Assembly: GCA_002308575.1 (NCBI GenBank)
Contig: DBVY01000045.1
Location: 7,955 to 15,341 of the forward strand
DNA from: Christensenella sp. UBA1252
Lineage (GTDB): Bacteria > Bacillota > Clostridia > Christensenellales > CAG-1252
Direction: 5' to 3'
DNA length: 7,387 bases
Part shown: piece by piece, positions 1 through 6,181 of the stretch
Numbering within the stretch: position 1 is the first letter of the stretch
Layout: each line of letters opens with the position of its first letter
The notes under the pieces: generated by a model
The model's database searches: none
The model's input: only the letters and a program-made list of their open reading frames with translations
What the model was told of the DNA's origin: nothing
Position numbers and translations under genes: made by a program

Positions 1-182
1 CCGGCGCCGACGCCGCCGTTCAAACCGTACGGAACGAGGCGCACGATGCTTTTACCCCAAACGTTTACGCTCGACTTTTCGATCTTTCCGAGAAAAGCGT
101 TGGCTCGCGTGTTGAGTTGTTCCGCGATGACGCCCAAATACAAATTCTTCAACGCTTTATCCGCACTCGATATAGTAATCAT
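1..182 (-). CDS. Probable phage major capsid protein, N-terminal part (cut by window edge)
   Basis: Sixty codons are visible from the ATG at 182 down to the window edge. The N-terminus reads MITISSADKALKNLYL, followed by a stretch ending in RLVPYGLNGGVGA. An N-terminal helix followed by a Val-Gly-Lys type segment and a Gly-rich turn (NGGVGA) is what I expect at the start of HK97-fold major capsid proteins of Firmicute phages, but this is resemblance from memory, not a database match. Position supports it strongly: the gene directly follows portal and scaffold-like genes, the usual place for the major capsid gene. It starts one base after the scaffold-like stop, and its ribosome site lies inside the end of that gene, so the two are probably translationally coupled. 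The HK97 core fold lies outside the window and cannot be checked. It could instead be a minor head protein. Confidence 0.72.
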   Translation of the reverse strand, partial: MITISSADKALKNLYLGVIAEQLNTRANAFLGKIEKSSVNVWGKSIVRLVPYGLNGGVGA

Positions 183-183
183 T

Positions 184-825
184 TTATATCCTCCTTTCGT
201 TTATGAGTTTTTCCGCCATGGCTCCCGCCTCTTCCAGCGTTCTCGCTCGGTTCGGCGGTAAAATGGACGCCGCGCCGCCGTGGCGGATCAGGTCGGGCGC
301 GCCGCCGAGCGGAGATAATTCGGAGAGATACTCCTCCACGATCTTATCGCGAATCTTATCGTTTTTATAGACGTACTTCTCCAAAAAATCCCCGTCTTCT
401 ATTATGCTTTCAGGCTCTTTGTAACTCTTCGCCACGGCTTTCCCGAGCGCGATCTCCAAGCATCGTTTATCCGACGCGAGCTCGGGATCGCTTTTCAGGA
501 TCGCACCGATCTCCGCCGCGTATTTTTTCGCGATCGGATATTTCTCCACGAACGAAGCAACCGTTTCGTCCCAAATCTCCTTTTCGTACAGAGGGGTGGA
601 TCTCTCCTCTCCCTTTTCGGGAGAAGAAGATGCGCTTCTCGCCTCCAACTCTTTTACCAGTTGACATTTCTTCGTGAATTCCGATTCCAAGTTTTTATAC
701 GCCTTTAAAAGTTCGTCACCGTTTGCGAATTTACCTACGGAGACGGTTTTCTCGTTATCCGAAACATTTTCTTCGGGAAGTCCGTTTTCGGGCGATACCG
801 CCGTTTGTTCCATATTTTCCTGCAT
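184..825 (-). CDS. Phage scaffold-like protein (head assembly)
   Basis: A 213-residue, charged, largely helical protein. It begins with a polar, disordered-looking acidic segment (residues 1-27). A helix-forming block follows (29-62, with VGKFANGDELLKAYKNLE), then a Ser/Glu-rich linker (63-77), a longer helical region (78-172) and a C-terminal piece with ILPPNRARTLEEAGAMAEKL (188-207). The KF-x-LLKAYKNLE pattern near the N-terminus and the acidic, low-complexity make-up are typical of podovirus-type scaffolding proteins. Its place between portal and capsid is the normal scaffold position. Scaffolds guide capsid subunits around the portal and are lost before or during DNA packaging. I chose the ATG at 825 because AGGAGGA lies 5 bases upstream. 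The reading frame stays open further upstream but would run into the portal gene. No protease motif was seen. A head-fibre or other head accessory protein is possible. Confidence 0.75.
   Translation of the reverse strand: MQENMEQTAVSPENGLPEENVSDNEKTVSVGKFANGDELLKAYKNLESEFTKKCQLVKELEARSASSSPEKGEERSTPLYEKEIWDETVASFVEKYPIAKKYAAEIGAILKSDPELASDKRCLEIALGKAVAKSYKEPESIIEDGDFLEKYVYKNDKIRDKIVEEYLSELSPLGGAPDLIRHGGAASILPPNRARTLEEAGAMAEKLINERRI
189..195 (-). promoter_or_regulatory. Shine-Dalgarno site of the capsid gene, embedded in the upstream coding region
   Basis: The minus strand reads AGGAGGA followed by a 6-base spacer (TATAAA) and the ATG at 182. The same bases encode the last residues of the scaffold-like protein (RRI, then TAA). 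This fixes the capsid start and suggests coupled translation of the two proteins. Confidence 0.85.
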
Positions 826-830
826 AATAT

Positions 831-837
831 TCCTCCT
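831..837 (-). promoter_or_regulatory. Shine-Dalgarno site that fixes the scaffold-like gene start
   Basis: The minus strand reads AGGAGGA, then ATATT, then the ATG at 825. It lies in the 22-base gap after the portal stop codon (848-850). It decides against the upstream in-frame ATG at 1011, which lies inside the portal gene and has no support. Confidence 0.85.
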
Positions 838-847
838 TTTTTGCGCT

Positions 848-2713
848 TTACGCGCTCTGTTCGACGCTCTTGATGAGCGCTTGTCTGCGTTTGTGCATTT
901 TGATATGATCGAGAAGCCGCTTTTTCGCCGCGGGATCGTAATCGAATTCTTTGCCGATGATCGCCTTCGTGTGTTCCTCGATATGCAAGCGATCGTCGTC
1001 CACTTCTTCACACTCGATCTCGCCCGACCGAACGATCTCGTTTTCCTCTTTCGCGCGATTGACGTGCAGATCGTCGATCTCGCGCGCGCTTTCCCAGTTG
1101 CCGAAGCCGAGCATTTCGATAATCTTTTTCTTGTTCGCGGGATTGATCCTCCCGTCCTCGTCCGTCAAAAGCCCGAGATTTATGAGCTCGATGACCCGAT
1201 TACGCCGCGCGGACGCCGTTTCGAGGATATCGCCGCTGACGTCGTACACCACGTCGTCCGAGCTGATATCGTTTTTGTCAAACAAGCGATATTCGATCTC
1301 GCCGTTCTCTCCGGCGATCCTTTTCATTCTTTGCGTGATCGCGAACTGCTTATAAAGGCGCAAGACCTGCTTCGCGACTTCTTTGATCGCGCCGCGGATC
1401 TCGTTCGCGGTGACTTTCAATCTCGAATCGTCCTGCTCCATCAAGAGGGAGATCGCTTTTCCGCTCGTGTTCGTGGACGGCGCTTCGGAGTACTTCATCA
1501 ACGCGCTGACGCCGCTGATGATCGTAAACTCTTCGAGTAGGCGCTCTTCCTCGCGGACGAGTTCGGTCGGAACGGAGCCTATTTCGAGCATTTGCGGCAT
1601 TCTTCCGCCCTGCCGAACGATGATGACTTTGCCCGGCGAAAGCCCGTCCTCTTCGAGGTTTTCAACGTCCACGCTCCCGTCCTCGACCGCGAGCACGCCC
1701 ATCGTCATTCGGTTCAGATACTCGTGCTTGCGGTTTTTGACGGCGTTGAACGCGCGCTGGATCGGAATGATCCTTTCCACGATCGACGCGCCGAAAAAGT
1801 TGCCGGGGTTCATAACGGACGTTTGCTTGGCGAACGGATAGCCGCGGAGCGAATCTTCCTTATTGATATAGGGAAGCGGCCCGTCGAAAACGATCTTGTT
1901 TCCGGCGAGGATCACGAGCCTACCTTGCGGATACTCGGTCGTCGGCAATTCGTAACGCTCGATGACCATCGCGTGATCGGTTAAGGTTTCAGATCCCATT
2001 GCGCGGACGAAACCGCTGTAACCGAGGCCGCCGATCGTGCTTCCGCCCGTAACGACGAAACCGTTGATCTCCTCGGGCGGAACGTCCACGCCCCAAATAT
2101 CTTTGATCTCGCCGACGTGATAGGCTTTCGCGTGGATCAGGCTACGACAATCGTCCACGTGCGTGTTCGTAACGCTGTCGGGATAGATCTCGAAGGGCGG
2201 CACGACTTCGATCTCAACGTCCCCGTCGAAGATATCGCCCTCTTTGCCCTTGCCGATCTTTTTGCCTTTATGCTTATTCCAGCTGACTTTGTAAAGCGCC
2301 GTTCCCGTAACTTCACTCCACATATTCGCTTCGTAGATCAACTGTTGCAAATTATGCTCGTTGAAAACGGAATTCAGGATCTTGCTCGAAAACGCCGCTG
2401 CGGCTTTATCCGATTCGTCCGCGGTCAACGGGCGGACGGACATACCGAGTTTGATCGAGCTGAGTTTGGACGTGCGCGTTTCCAAGATCGTCGCGGTGTG
2501 GTTATACACCTCGCGCTGTTGCCAAAAGTACTGCTTCCCGTAATCCTCGATATCGCCGTTTTGCCCGATCTCGCAATACTGGTTCCCCATCACGAAATTC
2601 AGGTTCAAACGCCATTGCATTTCGAGGCTTTTTCTCGCCTCGCGCCTGCTTTCGAAATCCTTTCGGATCTCTTGAACGAGATCCTCCTGCGTTTCGATCC
2701 TATCCTCTTTCAT
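848..2713 (-). CDS. Phage portal protein
   Basis: A 621-residue protein, the right size for a portal of the P22/podovirus-like type (usually about 500-750 residues). Portals form the dodecameric ring at one capsid vertex through which the terminase pumps DNA and to which the tail attaches. Supporting segments are a helical N-terminus leading to WRLNLNFVMGNQY (34-46), VVPPFEIYPDS (170-180), a conserved-looking MNPGNFFGASIVERIIPIQR (301-320) followed by a helix ending at KHEYLNRM (329-336), and a long helical region with SGKAISLLMEQDDSRL (417-432) that fits the stem/wing part. The C-terminus (about 540-621) is rich in charge. The ATG at 2713 has an AGGAGGG site 6 bases upstream and overlaps the end of the preceding small gene by 14 bases. 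No frameshift or internal stop was seen. Assignment to a named Pfam portal family needs a profile search. Confidence 0.9.
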   Translation of the reverse strand: MKEDRIETQEDLVQEIRKDFESRREARKSLEMQWRLNLNFVMGNQYCEIGQNGDIEDYGKQYFWQQREVYNHTATILETRTSKLSSIKLGMSVRPLTADESDKAAAAFSSKILNSVFNEHNLQQLIYEANMWSEVTGTALYKVSWNKHKGKKIGKGKEGDIFDGDVEIEVVPPFEIYPDSVTNTHVDDCRSLIHAKAYHVGEIKDIWGVDVPPEEINGFVVTGGSTIGGLGYSGFVRAMGSETLTDHAMVIERYELPTTEYPQGRLVILAGNKIVFDGPLPYINKEDSLRGYPFAKQTSVMNPGNFFGASIVERIIPIQRAFNAVKNRKHEYLNRMTMGVLAVEDGSVDVENLEEDGLSPGKVIIVRQGGRMPQMLEIGSVPTELVREEERLLEEFTIISGVSALMKYSEAPSTNTSGKAISLLMEQDDSRLKVTANEIRGAIKEVAKQVLRLYKQFAITQRMKRIAGENGEIEYRLFDKNDISSDDVVYDVSGDILETASARRNRVIELINLGLLTDEDGRINPANKKKIIEMLGFGNWESAREIDDLHVNRAKEENEIVRSGEIECEEVDDDRLHIEEHTKAIIGKEFDYDPAAKKRLLDHIKMHKRRQALIKSVEQSA

Positions 2714-2951
2714 TCTTTTCCCTCCTCTTTTCCGCCTTTTTGATCAAGCTGTCCGGGCTTTTGGGAATCAGCTCCCGCCCGATCGCTTCGTACAGTTTTT
2801 CCAAACATTCGCGGCAGAGATAAATCCCCGCCGCCTCCCTGCGCCAAGGCAGGCGCGGTCCGGGCAGTTCGGGTGAAACGACGTATGCGGCGACGTTTCT
2901 GCACGTTCCGAGATCACATTTCGCTTTCACGTTGAGTTTTACAAGTTCCAT
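2700..2951 (-). CDS. Small putative zinc-binding protein of the head module
   Basis: An 83-residue protein with two cysteine pairs, C12-X4-C17 (KCDLGTC) and C46-X2-C49 (LCREC), separated by 28 residues. This spacing suggests a single four-cysteine zinc ribbon or knuckle. The C-terminal third is a highly basic helix (LIKKAEKRREKNERG), which could bind nucleic acid. I do not recognise a named family. Small CX2-4C...CX2C proteins occur among the structural genes of Clostridia phages, where they are mostly annotated as hypothetical. The ATG at 2951 lies about 10 bases after GGAGG (2961-2965). The gene overlaps its upstream neighbour by 38 bases and the portal start by 14, so it is firmly part of the operon. 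A role in packaging or DNA contact is a guess from its basic tail and neighbours. Confidence 0.7.
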   Translation of the reverse strand: MELVKLNVKAKCDLGTCRNVAAYVVSPELPGPRLPWRREAAGIYLCRECLEKLYEAIGRELIPKSPDSLIKKAEKRREKNERG

Positions 2952-3207
2952 TTTCCGTTTCCTCCAATATCTTCAAAAGCCTTATCTTTTCTTCCGCAAG
3001 TTCTTCGTCCGTCATCTTTTCAAGCGTGTCGCCGCTCGAAACGATCTCCAAATACGCTTTCAGCGCGGTGATGTCCGGCGGGTAATGCTTGCTCGTTACT
3101 TTTTGTTTTACGACGTCGCCTTCTGCGGAATATTCCGTTGTTTTTTCTTTCGCGGTATATCCGACCGCTTTTTTGTAAAGTGAGTTTACGAGCCTTTCAT
3201 CGATCAT
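2914..3207 (-). CDS. Small terminase-like protein lacking the DNA-binding N-terminus
   Basis: A 97-residue protein. Residues about 5-55 read LVNSLYKKAVGYTAKEKTT, then a short polar stretch and KQKVTSKHYPPDITALKAYLE. The pattern AxGY, a beta-hairpin with charged residues, T-KH-PPD-TALK-YL is, from family knowledge, the oligomerisation or C-terminal part of many phage terminase small subunits, where it normally continues into an NRxP-x-W motif. Here it continues into an acidic helix instead (EKMTDEELAEEKIRLLKIL). The usual N-terminal helix-turn-helix that binds the packaging site is absent, and full small subunits are about 140-200 residues. It sits just after the large terminase gene, overlapping it by 11 bases, with GGAGGA 4 bases before the ATG. 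It may be a minimal packaging factor, a truncated small subunit, or a protein that only shares this fold. Confidence 0.6.
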   Translation of the reverse strand: MIDERLVNSLYKKAVGYTAKEKTTEYSAEGDVVKQKVTSKHYPPDITALKAYLEIVSSGDTLEKMTDEELAEEKIRLLKILEETENGTCKTQRESEM

Positions 3208-4654
3208 TGTTTCCTCCTTTTTGCGTTCTTCGCCGCGCGGCGAGCAGCTTATTCTTAAATCTCGCTTGCGGCGACAATTCCTCTTTTTTCGGCGCGCTCG
3301 GTTTGGGTTTGCTCATTAGGTAATAGCGCAATTCGTCCATCGCGTGATCGTCCGCTTTGATCGGCGCGTCGCCGTTTCCCCAATAGTACCCTTTGATCTC
3401 GCGGATCATATGAACGCAGTTTCGGAATATGCAAAGGCGCGGCGGTCGCGCTTTGAGCCAATCCTTGACCCGCGCGATGCCCGACCAAAGGTCTTTATCC
3501 ACCGACGTGTTGCAAAGGATCCCTTTTTCGTAAAAGAGATCGGAAACCGATTTCAGCGAGGATAACGTCCTTTGATTCGCCGCGCTGTCTATGATGCAAC
3601 GGATCCGCCCTTTTTCGTCCCGATACCAGCCGAGCGCGTCCGCGATCTCTTTGATCTTTTGCGCGTGGTAGTCGATATCCCGCCCGCTTTCGTAATGCTC
3701 CGCGACGACGTACACGTTTCCGTCGTAATCGACCGCGTAAAAATGGCAGGAAAGCGGATTATGCAGCCCGGGGTCGATCGAGATCGCGTCGTACCAGTCG
3801 CGCGGCACCTCGAACGGATCGACGACGTGTACGCTTTCTTCGAATTCGGGATAGACGAGCCCGCCCGCGTCGCCGAATTTTCCGTATCGGCGGCTTTGCA
3901 CGCTTTCTTCGTCGAATGCGTTCGTCAAAAGCTCGATCTCCCCCGGGTCGAGATAGGGATTGTCCGCCCACTCCATCGTGATCGACCAAACTTCGGGATT
4001 GTTTCTTTTGTTCATAAAGATCTCATCATACACCCACGTTCTGCCCTTCAAAGGGGTCATCGTGCCCCAGATCTCTCCTTTCCTGTCCATCACCCGCATC
4101 AGGCATTCCTCGTAAACGTCGCGCGGCGGCTCCTCATCGAACCAAACGAAATCGAGCGACGCACCTTGAAATCGCTCGCGCCCCTGATCCGCGCTTTTGA
4201 AGCCGATACGTGAAACGCCGCCGAACACGTTTTTGATCGAGATATAGTCGATCACGCCCCCTTCGGGCGCGCTTTTTCTGCCCGACTGCATCGTTACGTC
4301 CAAGATCCATTCGGGGCGAAGATAGGAAAGGATCTTGCTCTGCGATACCTCGCGTTGCACCTCGTAGGTCGGCGAAACGACCCAACCGCAAACGCCGTTT
4401 CGGTTTTCGCGAAACGGGTGGATCCCGCGCGCCCACCAAACCGCTTCCACGGCGCCGCATTCCGTCTTCCCGCTTCGATTTCCGCCGAACACCCAGCGAT
4501 TTCTTTTCGGGCATTTATGAAAAATCATCTGTTTTTCGTGCACCTTCTCTTTGTTGTATTTCGAGAGTTTATCGTGTTTGGCGCGAAAGGCTTGGATCCG
4601 CTCGATTTCGGCGATCTTTCTGACGATCTCTTCTTGTCCGATCTTTTTTTTCAT
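3197..4654 (-). CDS. terL: Phage terminase large subunit (packaging ATPase and nuclease)
   Basis: A 485-residue motor protein that docks on the portal, cuts concatemeric DNA and pumps it into the procapsid using ATP. The N-terminal ATPase has Walker A GGNRSGKT (57-64), Walker B LDFVWFDEE (167-175) with D173 and catalytic E174, and a coupling motif WGTMTPLKG (196-204). The C-terminal RNase-H-like nuclease has the expected acidic residues at D294 (SIDPG), D356 (CIIDS) and D436/D440 (ADDHAMDELRY, 434-444). Both domains look complete and active, and the length is normal for the family. A basic C-terminal tail (465-485) follows. The ATG at 4654 has a modest AAGG site 9 bases upstream, weaker than those of the downstream genes. 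This is the first gene of the leftward operon. No complete small subunit lies upstream of it, which is unusual. Confidence 0.95.
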   Translation of the reverse strand: MKKKIGQEEIVRKIAEIERIQAFRAKHDKLSKYNKEKVHEKQMIFHKCPKRNRWVFGGNRSGKTECGAVEAVWWARGIHPFRENRNGVCGWVVSPTYEVQREVSQSKILSYLRPEWILDVTMQSGRKSAPEGGVIDYISIKNVFGGVSRIGFKSADQGRERFQGASLDFVWFDEEPPRDVYEECLMRVMDRKGEIWGTMTPLKGRTWVYDEIFMNKRNNPEVWSITMEWADNPYLDPGEIELLTNAFDEESVQSRRYGKFGDAGGLVYPEFEESVHVVDPFEVPRDWYDAISIDPGLHNPLSCHFYAVDYDGNVYVVAEHYESGRDIDYHAQKIKEIADALGWYRDEKGRIRCIIDSAANQRTLSSLKSVSDLFYEKGILCNTSVDKDLWSGIARVKDWLKARPPRLCIFRNCVHMIREIKGYYWGNGDAPIKADDHAMDELRYYLMSKPKPSAPKKEELSPQARFKNKLLAARRRTQKGGNNDR

Positions 4655-4683
4655 TTCCCGACACCTTCATTTGCGTTCCGCTC

Positions 4684-4712
4684 TTTCCATTTTCGGAAAA
4701 ATGAGATATAAT
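4684..4712 (+). promoter_or_regulatory. Sigma-A-type promoter giving a predicted leaderless transcript
   Basis: A perfect TATAAT (4707-4712) lies 17 bases after TTTCCA (4684-4689, four of six matches to TTGACA). Six bases separate the -10 box from the A of the ATG at 4719, so the usual start point is the start codon itself. No Shine-Dalgarno sequence fits between. A 5-bp dyad (TTTCC 4684-4688 and GGAAA 4695-4699) overlaps the -35 box and could be an operator or chance. Confidence 0.65.
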
Positions 4713-4713
4713 A
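4708..4713 (-). promoter_or_regulatory. Candidate -10 box for the leftward late operon
   Basis: On the minus strand TATTAT (five of six) overlaps the plus-strand TATAAT and would start transcription near 4701, leaving a leader of about 46 bases before the terminase ATG. At the matching -35 position (4731-4736) the minus strand reads AAGCAA, a very poor match. A good -10 with no -35 would fit an activator-dependent late promoter, but the evidence is thin and the operon could be read from further upstream. Confidence 0.22.
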
Positions 4714-4718
4714 GCGGT

Positions 4719-5495
4719 ATGAAACGCTTTTTGCTTGTTTTATTCTTAATCGCGGCGATCCTGCCTTTCGGTTCGTTCGCGCCTCGCGCCGCTCAAGCGG
4801 AAACCTCTTTTTATCTGAAAGTCGAGCGCGACGGCGTTTCTTTTTACGAAAACACCGCCGTCCAAGCCGCGATGTTTACCCTTCCGAAAACCTATTACGT
4901 CAAGGTCGTTCGCCTCGCCTATGCGCCCTCCTATCATTTGGTTGAGTATAACGGCGTCCGCGGGCTCGTAAAAATCTCGGATTTTACCGAAGAGCCCGAA
5001 GAAAACGTTCAAAATCCTTACTATACGTCCACGACGATCACCGCGCACGTTGAAACGGTTTTATACGAATCGCCCTCTTTCTCTTCGCGCACGGAGATCG
5101 GTGCGAGCGGGCTTTCTTTGACCTATCTCGGAAAAGTGAACGGCGAAAAAGGAACGTACGATACGTCCGTTTGGTTTGCCGTTCTCTATGCGAACGAAGT
5201 GTATTATCTGCATTGTTCGTTGACGAATAATCTCTCGTTGCTCGAAAGTTCGTTTGCGCCCGTTCACCCGAACAGCGTCGTGCAAACGGCTTCGAACGAT
5301 CCCGCCTCCGGTTCGGCGGACGCCATAAAAGAAAAAACCGGGTTCGACCTCGTTCGCTTGCTCCTCGTGGTCGGAATGATCGTTCCTTTGCTCATTATCG
5401 TTTTCCTGTTATTCAAACCGAGGCGCCGCCGAGCCGCGCCGCAACGATCCGAGCGTTACGACCGCGACGATTACGACGACTATTACGACGATTAA
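4719..5495 (+). CDS. Secreted membrane-anchored protein with probable SH3-like domains
   Basis: A 258-residue protein. Residues 1-27 form a typical signal peptide: MKR, a hydrophobic core, then RAAQA before ET. The outer part (about 28-180) is rich in beta-strand and aromatic residues. It seems to hold two SH3-like units, around 30-90 (LKVERDGVSFYEN ... VEYNGVRGLVKISD) and 105-175 (HVETVLYESPSFSS ... VWFAVLYANEVYYLHCSL). SH3-like domains of this kind often contact the cell wall. A polar linker (181-207) leads to one membrane helix (211-232), then a basic stop-transfer patch (KPRRRRAAPQR) and a Tyr/Asp-rich cytoplasmic tail ending DYDDYYDD. The start at 4719 is chosen for the signal peptide and promoter position. 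An in-frame ATG at 4701 would add six residues. It is divergent from the terminase gene and its stop lies 5 bases from the convergent regulator gene. It may be chromosomal or a phage-carried cargo gene. Exact function is unknown. Confidence 0.8.
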   Translation: MKRFLLVLFLIAAILPFGSFAPRAAQAETSFYLKVERDGVSFYENTAVQAAMFTLPKTYYVKVVRLAYAPSYHLVEYNGVRGLVKISDFTEEPEENVQNPYYTSTTITAHVETVLYESPSFSSRTEIGASGLSLTYLGKVNGEKGTYDTSVWFAVLYANEVYYLHCSLTNNLSLLESSFAPVHPNSVVQTASNDPASGSADAIKEKTGFDLVRLLLVVGMIVPLLIIVFLLFKPRRRRAAPQRSERYDRDDYDDYYDD

Positions 5496-5500
5496 ACTTT

Positions 5501-6097
5501 TTACACGCAATCTCTTTTATCACATATCCCCCGTTTCGGCGCTTTATTGTATGCGTTTACGCGCGCAGCAACTTGTTTTTTCAAAATCGCGTCTTTTACG
5601 CATCTCCATTTTTCGCGAAGTTCCGTCGCCTCGTCGTCCTCTTTGATCGCCCGATTCAGCGCTACGGAAAACAGCGCTTCGTTCCCGAATTCGACGAGCA
5701 ACCTCTTTTTATCGAAGTCCACTCGTTCGAGCGCCGCCGCGAACTCTTCGAGCGCCCGCTCCAATTTTCGATACAACGTTCGGAGCGAAAATCCCAGATC
5801 GCGGCTCATATCGTTTCTGCCCCTTTTGAGTTCGTATCGATGACGCAATAAAACGGCGTTTTCCGCTCTGATTAAGGAAAATCCCTTCTCTATTACGAAT
5901 TTCATATTATATAAGATCCTTTTTCTTTCGTTACATTGGATCAATTTTTCGTATATCCTCATTTGATCGATCGGATAAACCGCATAGAATCCCGAACGCG
6001 CGTATTTTTCCGCACTCGCGTCCAACGCGTCGCAAACGTCGTCGATATGCGCATAGCACGAAACGAGCGCTTTCGCAATCAAAATTCTGTCTTCCAT
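5501..6097 (-). CDS. Sigma-70 region-4-like helix-turn-helix protein, probable SOS-controlled late regulator
   Basis: A 198-residue soluble, helical protein. Residues about 76-122 (ENAVLLRHRYELKRGRNDMSRDLGFSLRTLYRKLERAL within this span) match the layout of a sigma-70 region 4 or ArpU-like fold. That layout is an LxxRY helix, a scaffold helix with the pattern xxMSRDLGFS, and a recognition helix RTLYRKLERALEEF. The N-terminal 75 residues and C-terminal 75 residues are helical with no motif I know. Proteins of this type often switch on late operons in Firmicute phages from a site upstream of the terminase genes, which is where this one lies. The ATG at 6097 has AGGAGGA 4 bases upstream. The frame is open to 6181 but that part covers the promoter. 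A LexA-type operator sits just after the predicted transcription start. It could instead be a chromosomal DNA-damage-inducible regulator unrelated to the phage genes. Confidence 0.7.
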   Translation of the reverse strand: MEDRILIAKALVSCYAHIDDVCDALDASAEKYARSGFYAVYPIDQMRIYEKLIQCNERKRILYNMKFVIEKGFSLIRAENAVLLRHRYELKRGRNDMSRDLGFSLRTLYRKLERALEEFAAALERVDFDKKRLLVEFGNEALFSVALNRAIKEDDEATELREKWRCVKDAILKKQVAARVNAYNKAPKRGICDKRDCV

Positions 6098-6101
6098 TTT
6101 A

Positions 6102-6108
6102 TCCTCCT
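6102..6108 (-). promoter_or_regulatory. Shine-Dalgarno site that fixes the regulator start
   Basis: The minus strand reads AGGAGGA, then TAAA, then the ATG at 6097. It decides against the longer frame opening at 6181. Confidence 0.85.
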
Positions 6109-6110
6109 TT

Positions 6111-6126
6111 TCGAAGTCACCTTCGA
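6111..6126 (-). other. Small hairpin in the regulator leader
   Basis: A perfect 6-bp inverted repeat, TCGAAG (6111-6116) and CTTCGA (6121-6126), with a 4-base loop, lies in the predicted 50-base leader two bases upstream of the Shine-Dalgarno site. It could tune translation or mRNA stability. It does not match the LexA consensus and may be incidental. Confidence 0.35.
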
Positions 6127-6133
6127 CAAATGC

Positions 6134-6145
6134 GAACATATGTTC
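6134..6145. promoter_or_regulatory. LexA/DinR operator (SOS box)
   Basis: GAACATATGTTC is a perfect 12-base palindrome that fits the Gram-positive LexA consensus GAAC-N4-GTTC exactly, and CGAAC at the left extends the match to five bases. It covers about +3 to +14 relative to the start point predicted for the regulator promoter, a position where bound LexA would block transcription. I saw no other GAAC-N4-GTTC in the window. Because it sits in a 446-base intergenic region, an effect on the plus-strand side is also conceivable but less likely. Confidence 0.75.
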
Positions 6146-6153
6146 ACATACAC

Positions 6154-6181
6154 AATATAGCACGTTTCGCCGAAAAGTCAA
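6154..6181 (-). promoter_or_regulatory. Sigma-A-type promoter of the regulator gene
   Basis: On the minus strand TTGACT (6176-6181, five of six) is followed by a 16-base spacer and TATATT (6154-6159, five of six). The expected start is near 6147, giving a leader of about 50 bases. The LexA-type box lies immediately downstream of that start. Confidence 0.65.

Noticed and set aside
826..1011. Longer start for the scaffold-like gene at 1011
   Set aside because: The extra 62 residues overlap the portal C-terminus and are basic shadow sequence. AGGAGGA supports the ATG at 825.
674..1540. 288-codon plus-strand ORF opposite the portal and scaffold-like genes
   Set aside because: It lies wholly antisense to well-supported phage genes, has no ribosome site, and its low-complexity D/R/F/V-rich product is what strong codon bias gives on the opposite strand.
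2117..2743. 208-codon plus-strand ORF opposite the portal N-terminus
   Set aside because: Same reason: antisense shadow with no motif and no start signal.
3572..4213. 213-codon plus-strand ORF opposite the terminase gene
   Set aside because: The terminase has clear catalytic motifs across this span. The antisense product shows no family features.
4551..4718. Longer start for the membrane protein at 4551
   Set aside because: It would overlap the terminase gene and its promoter, and would bury the signal peptide at residue 57.
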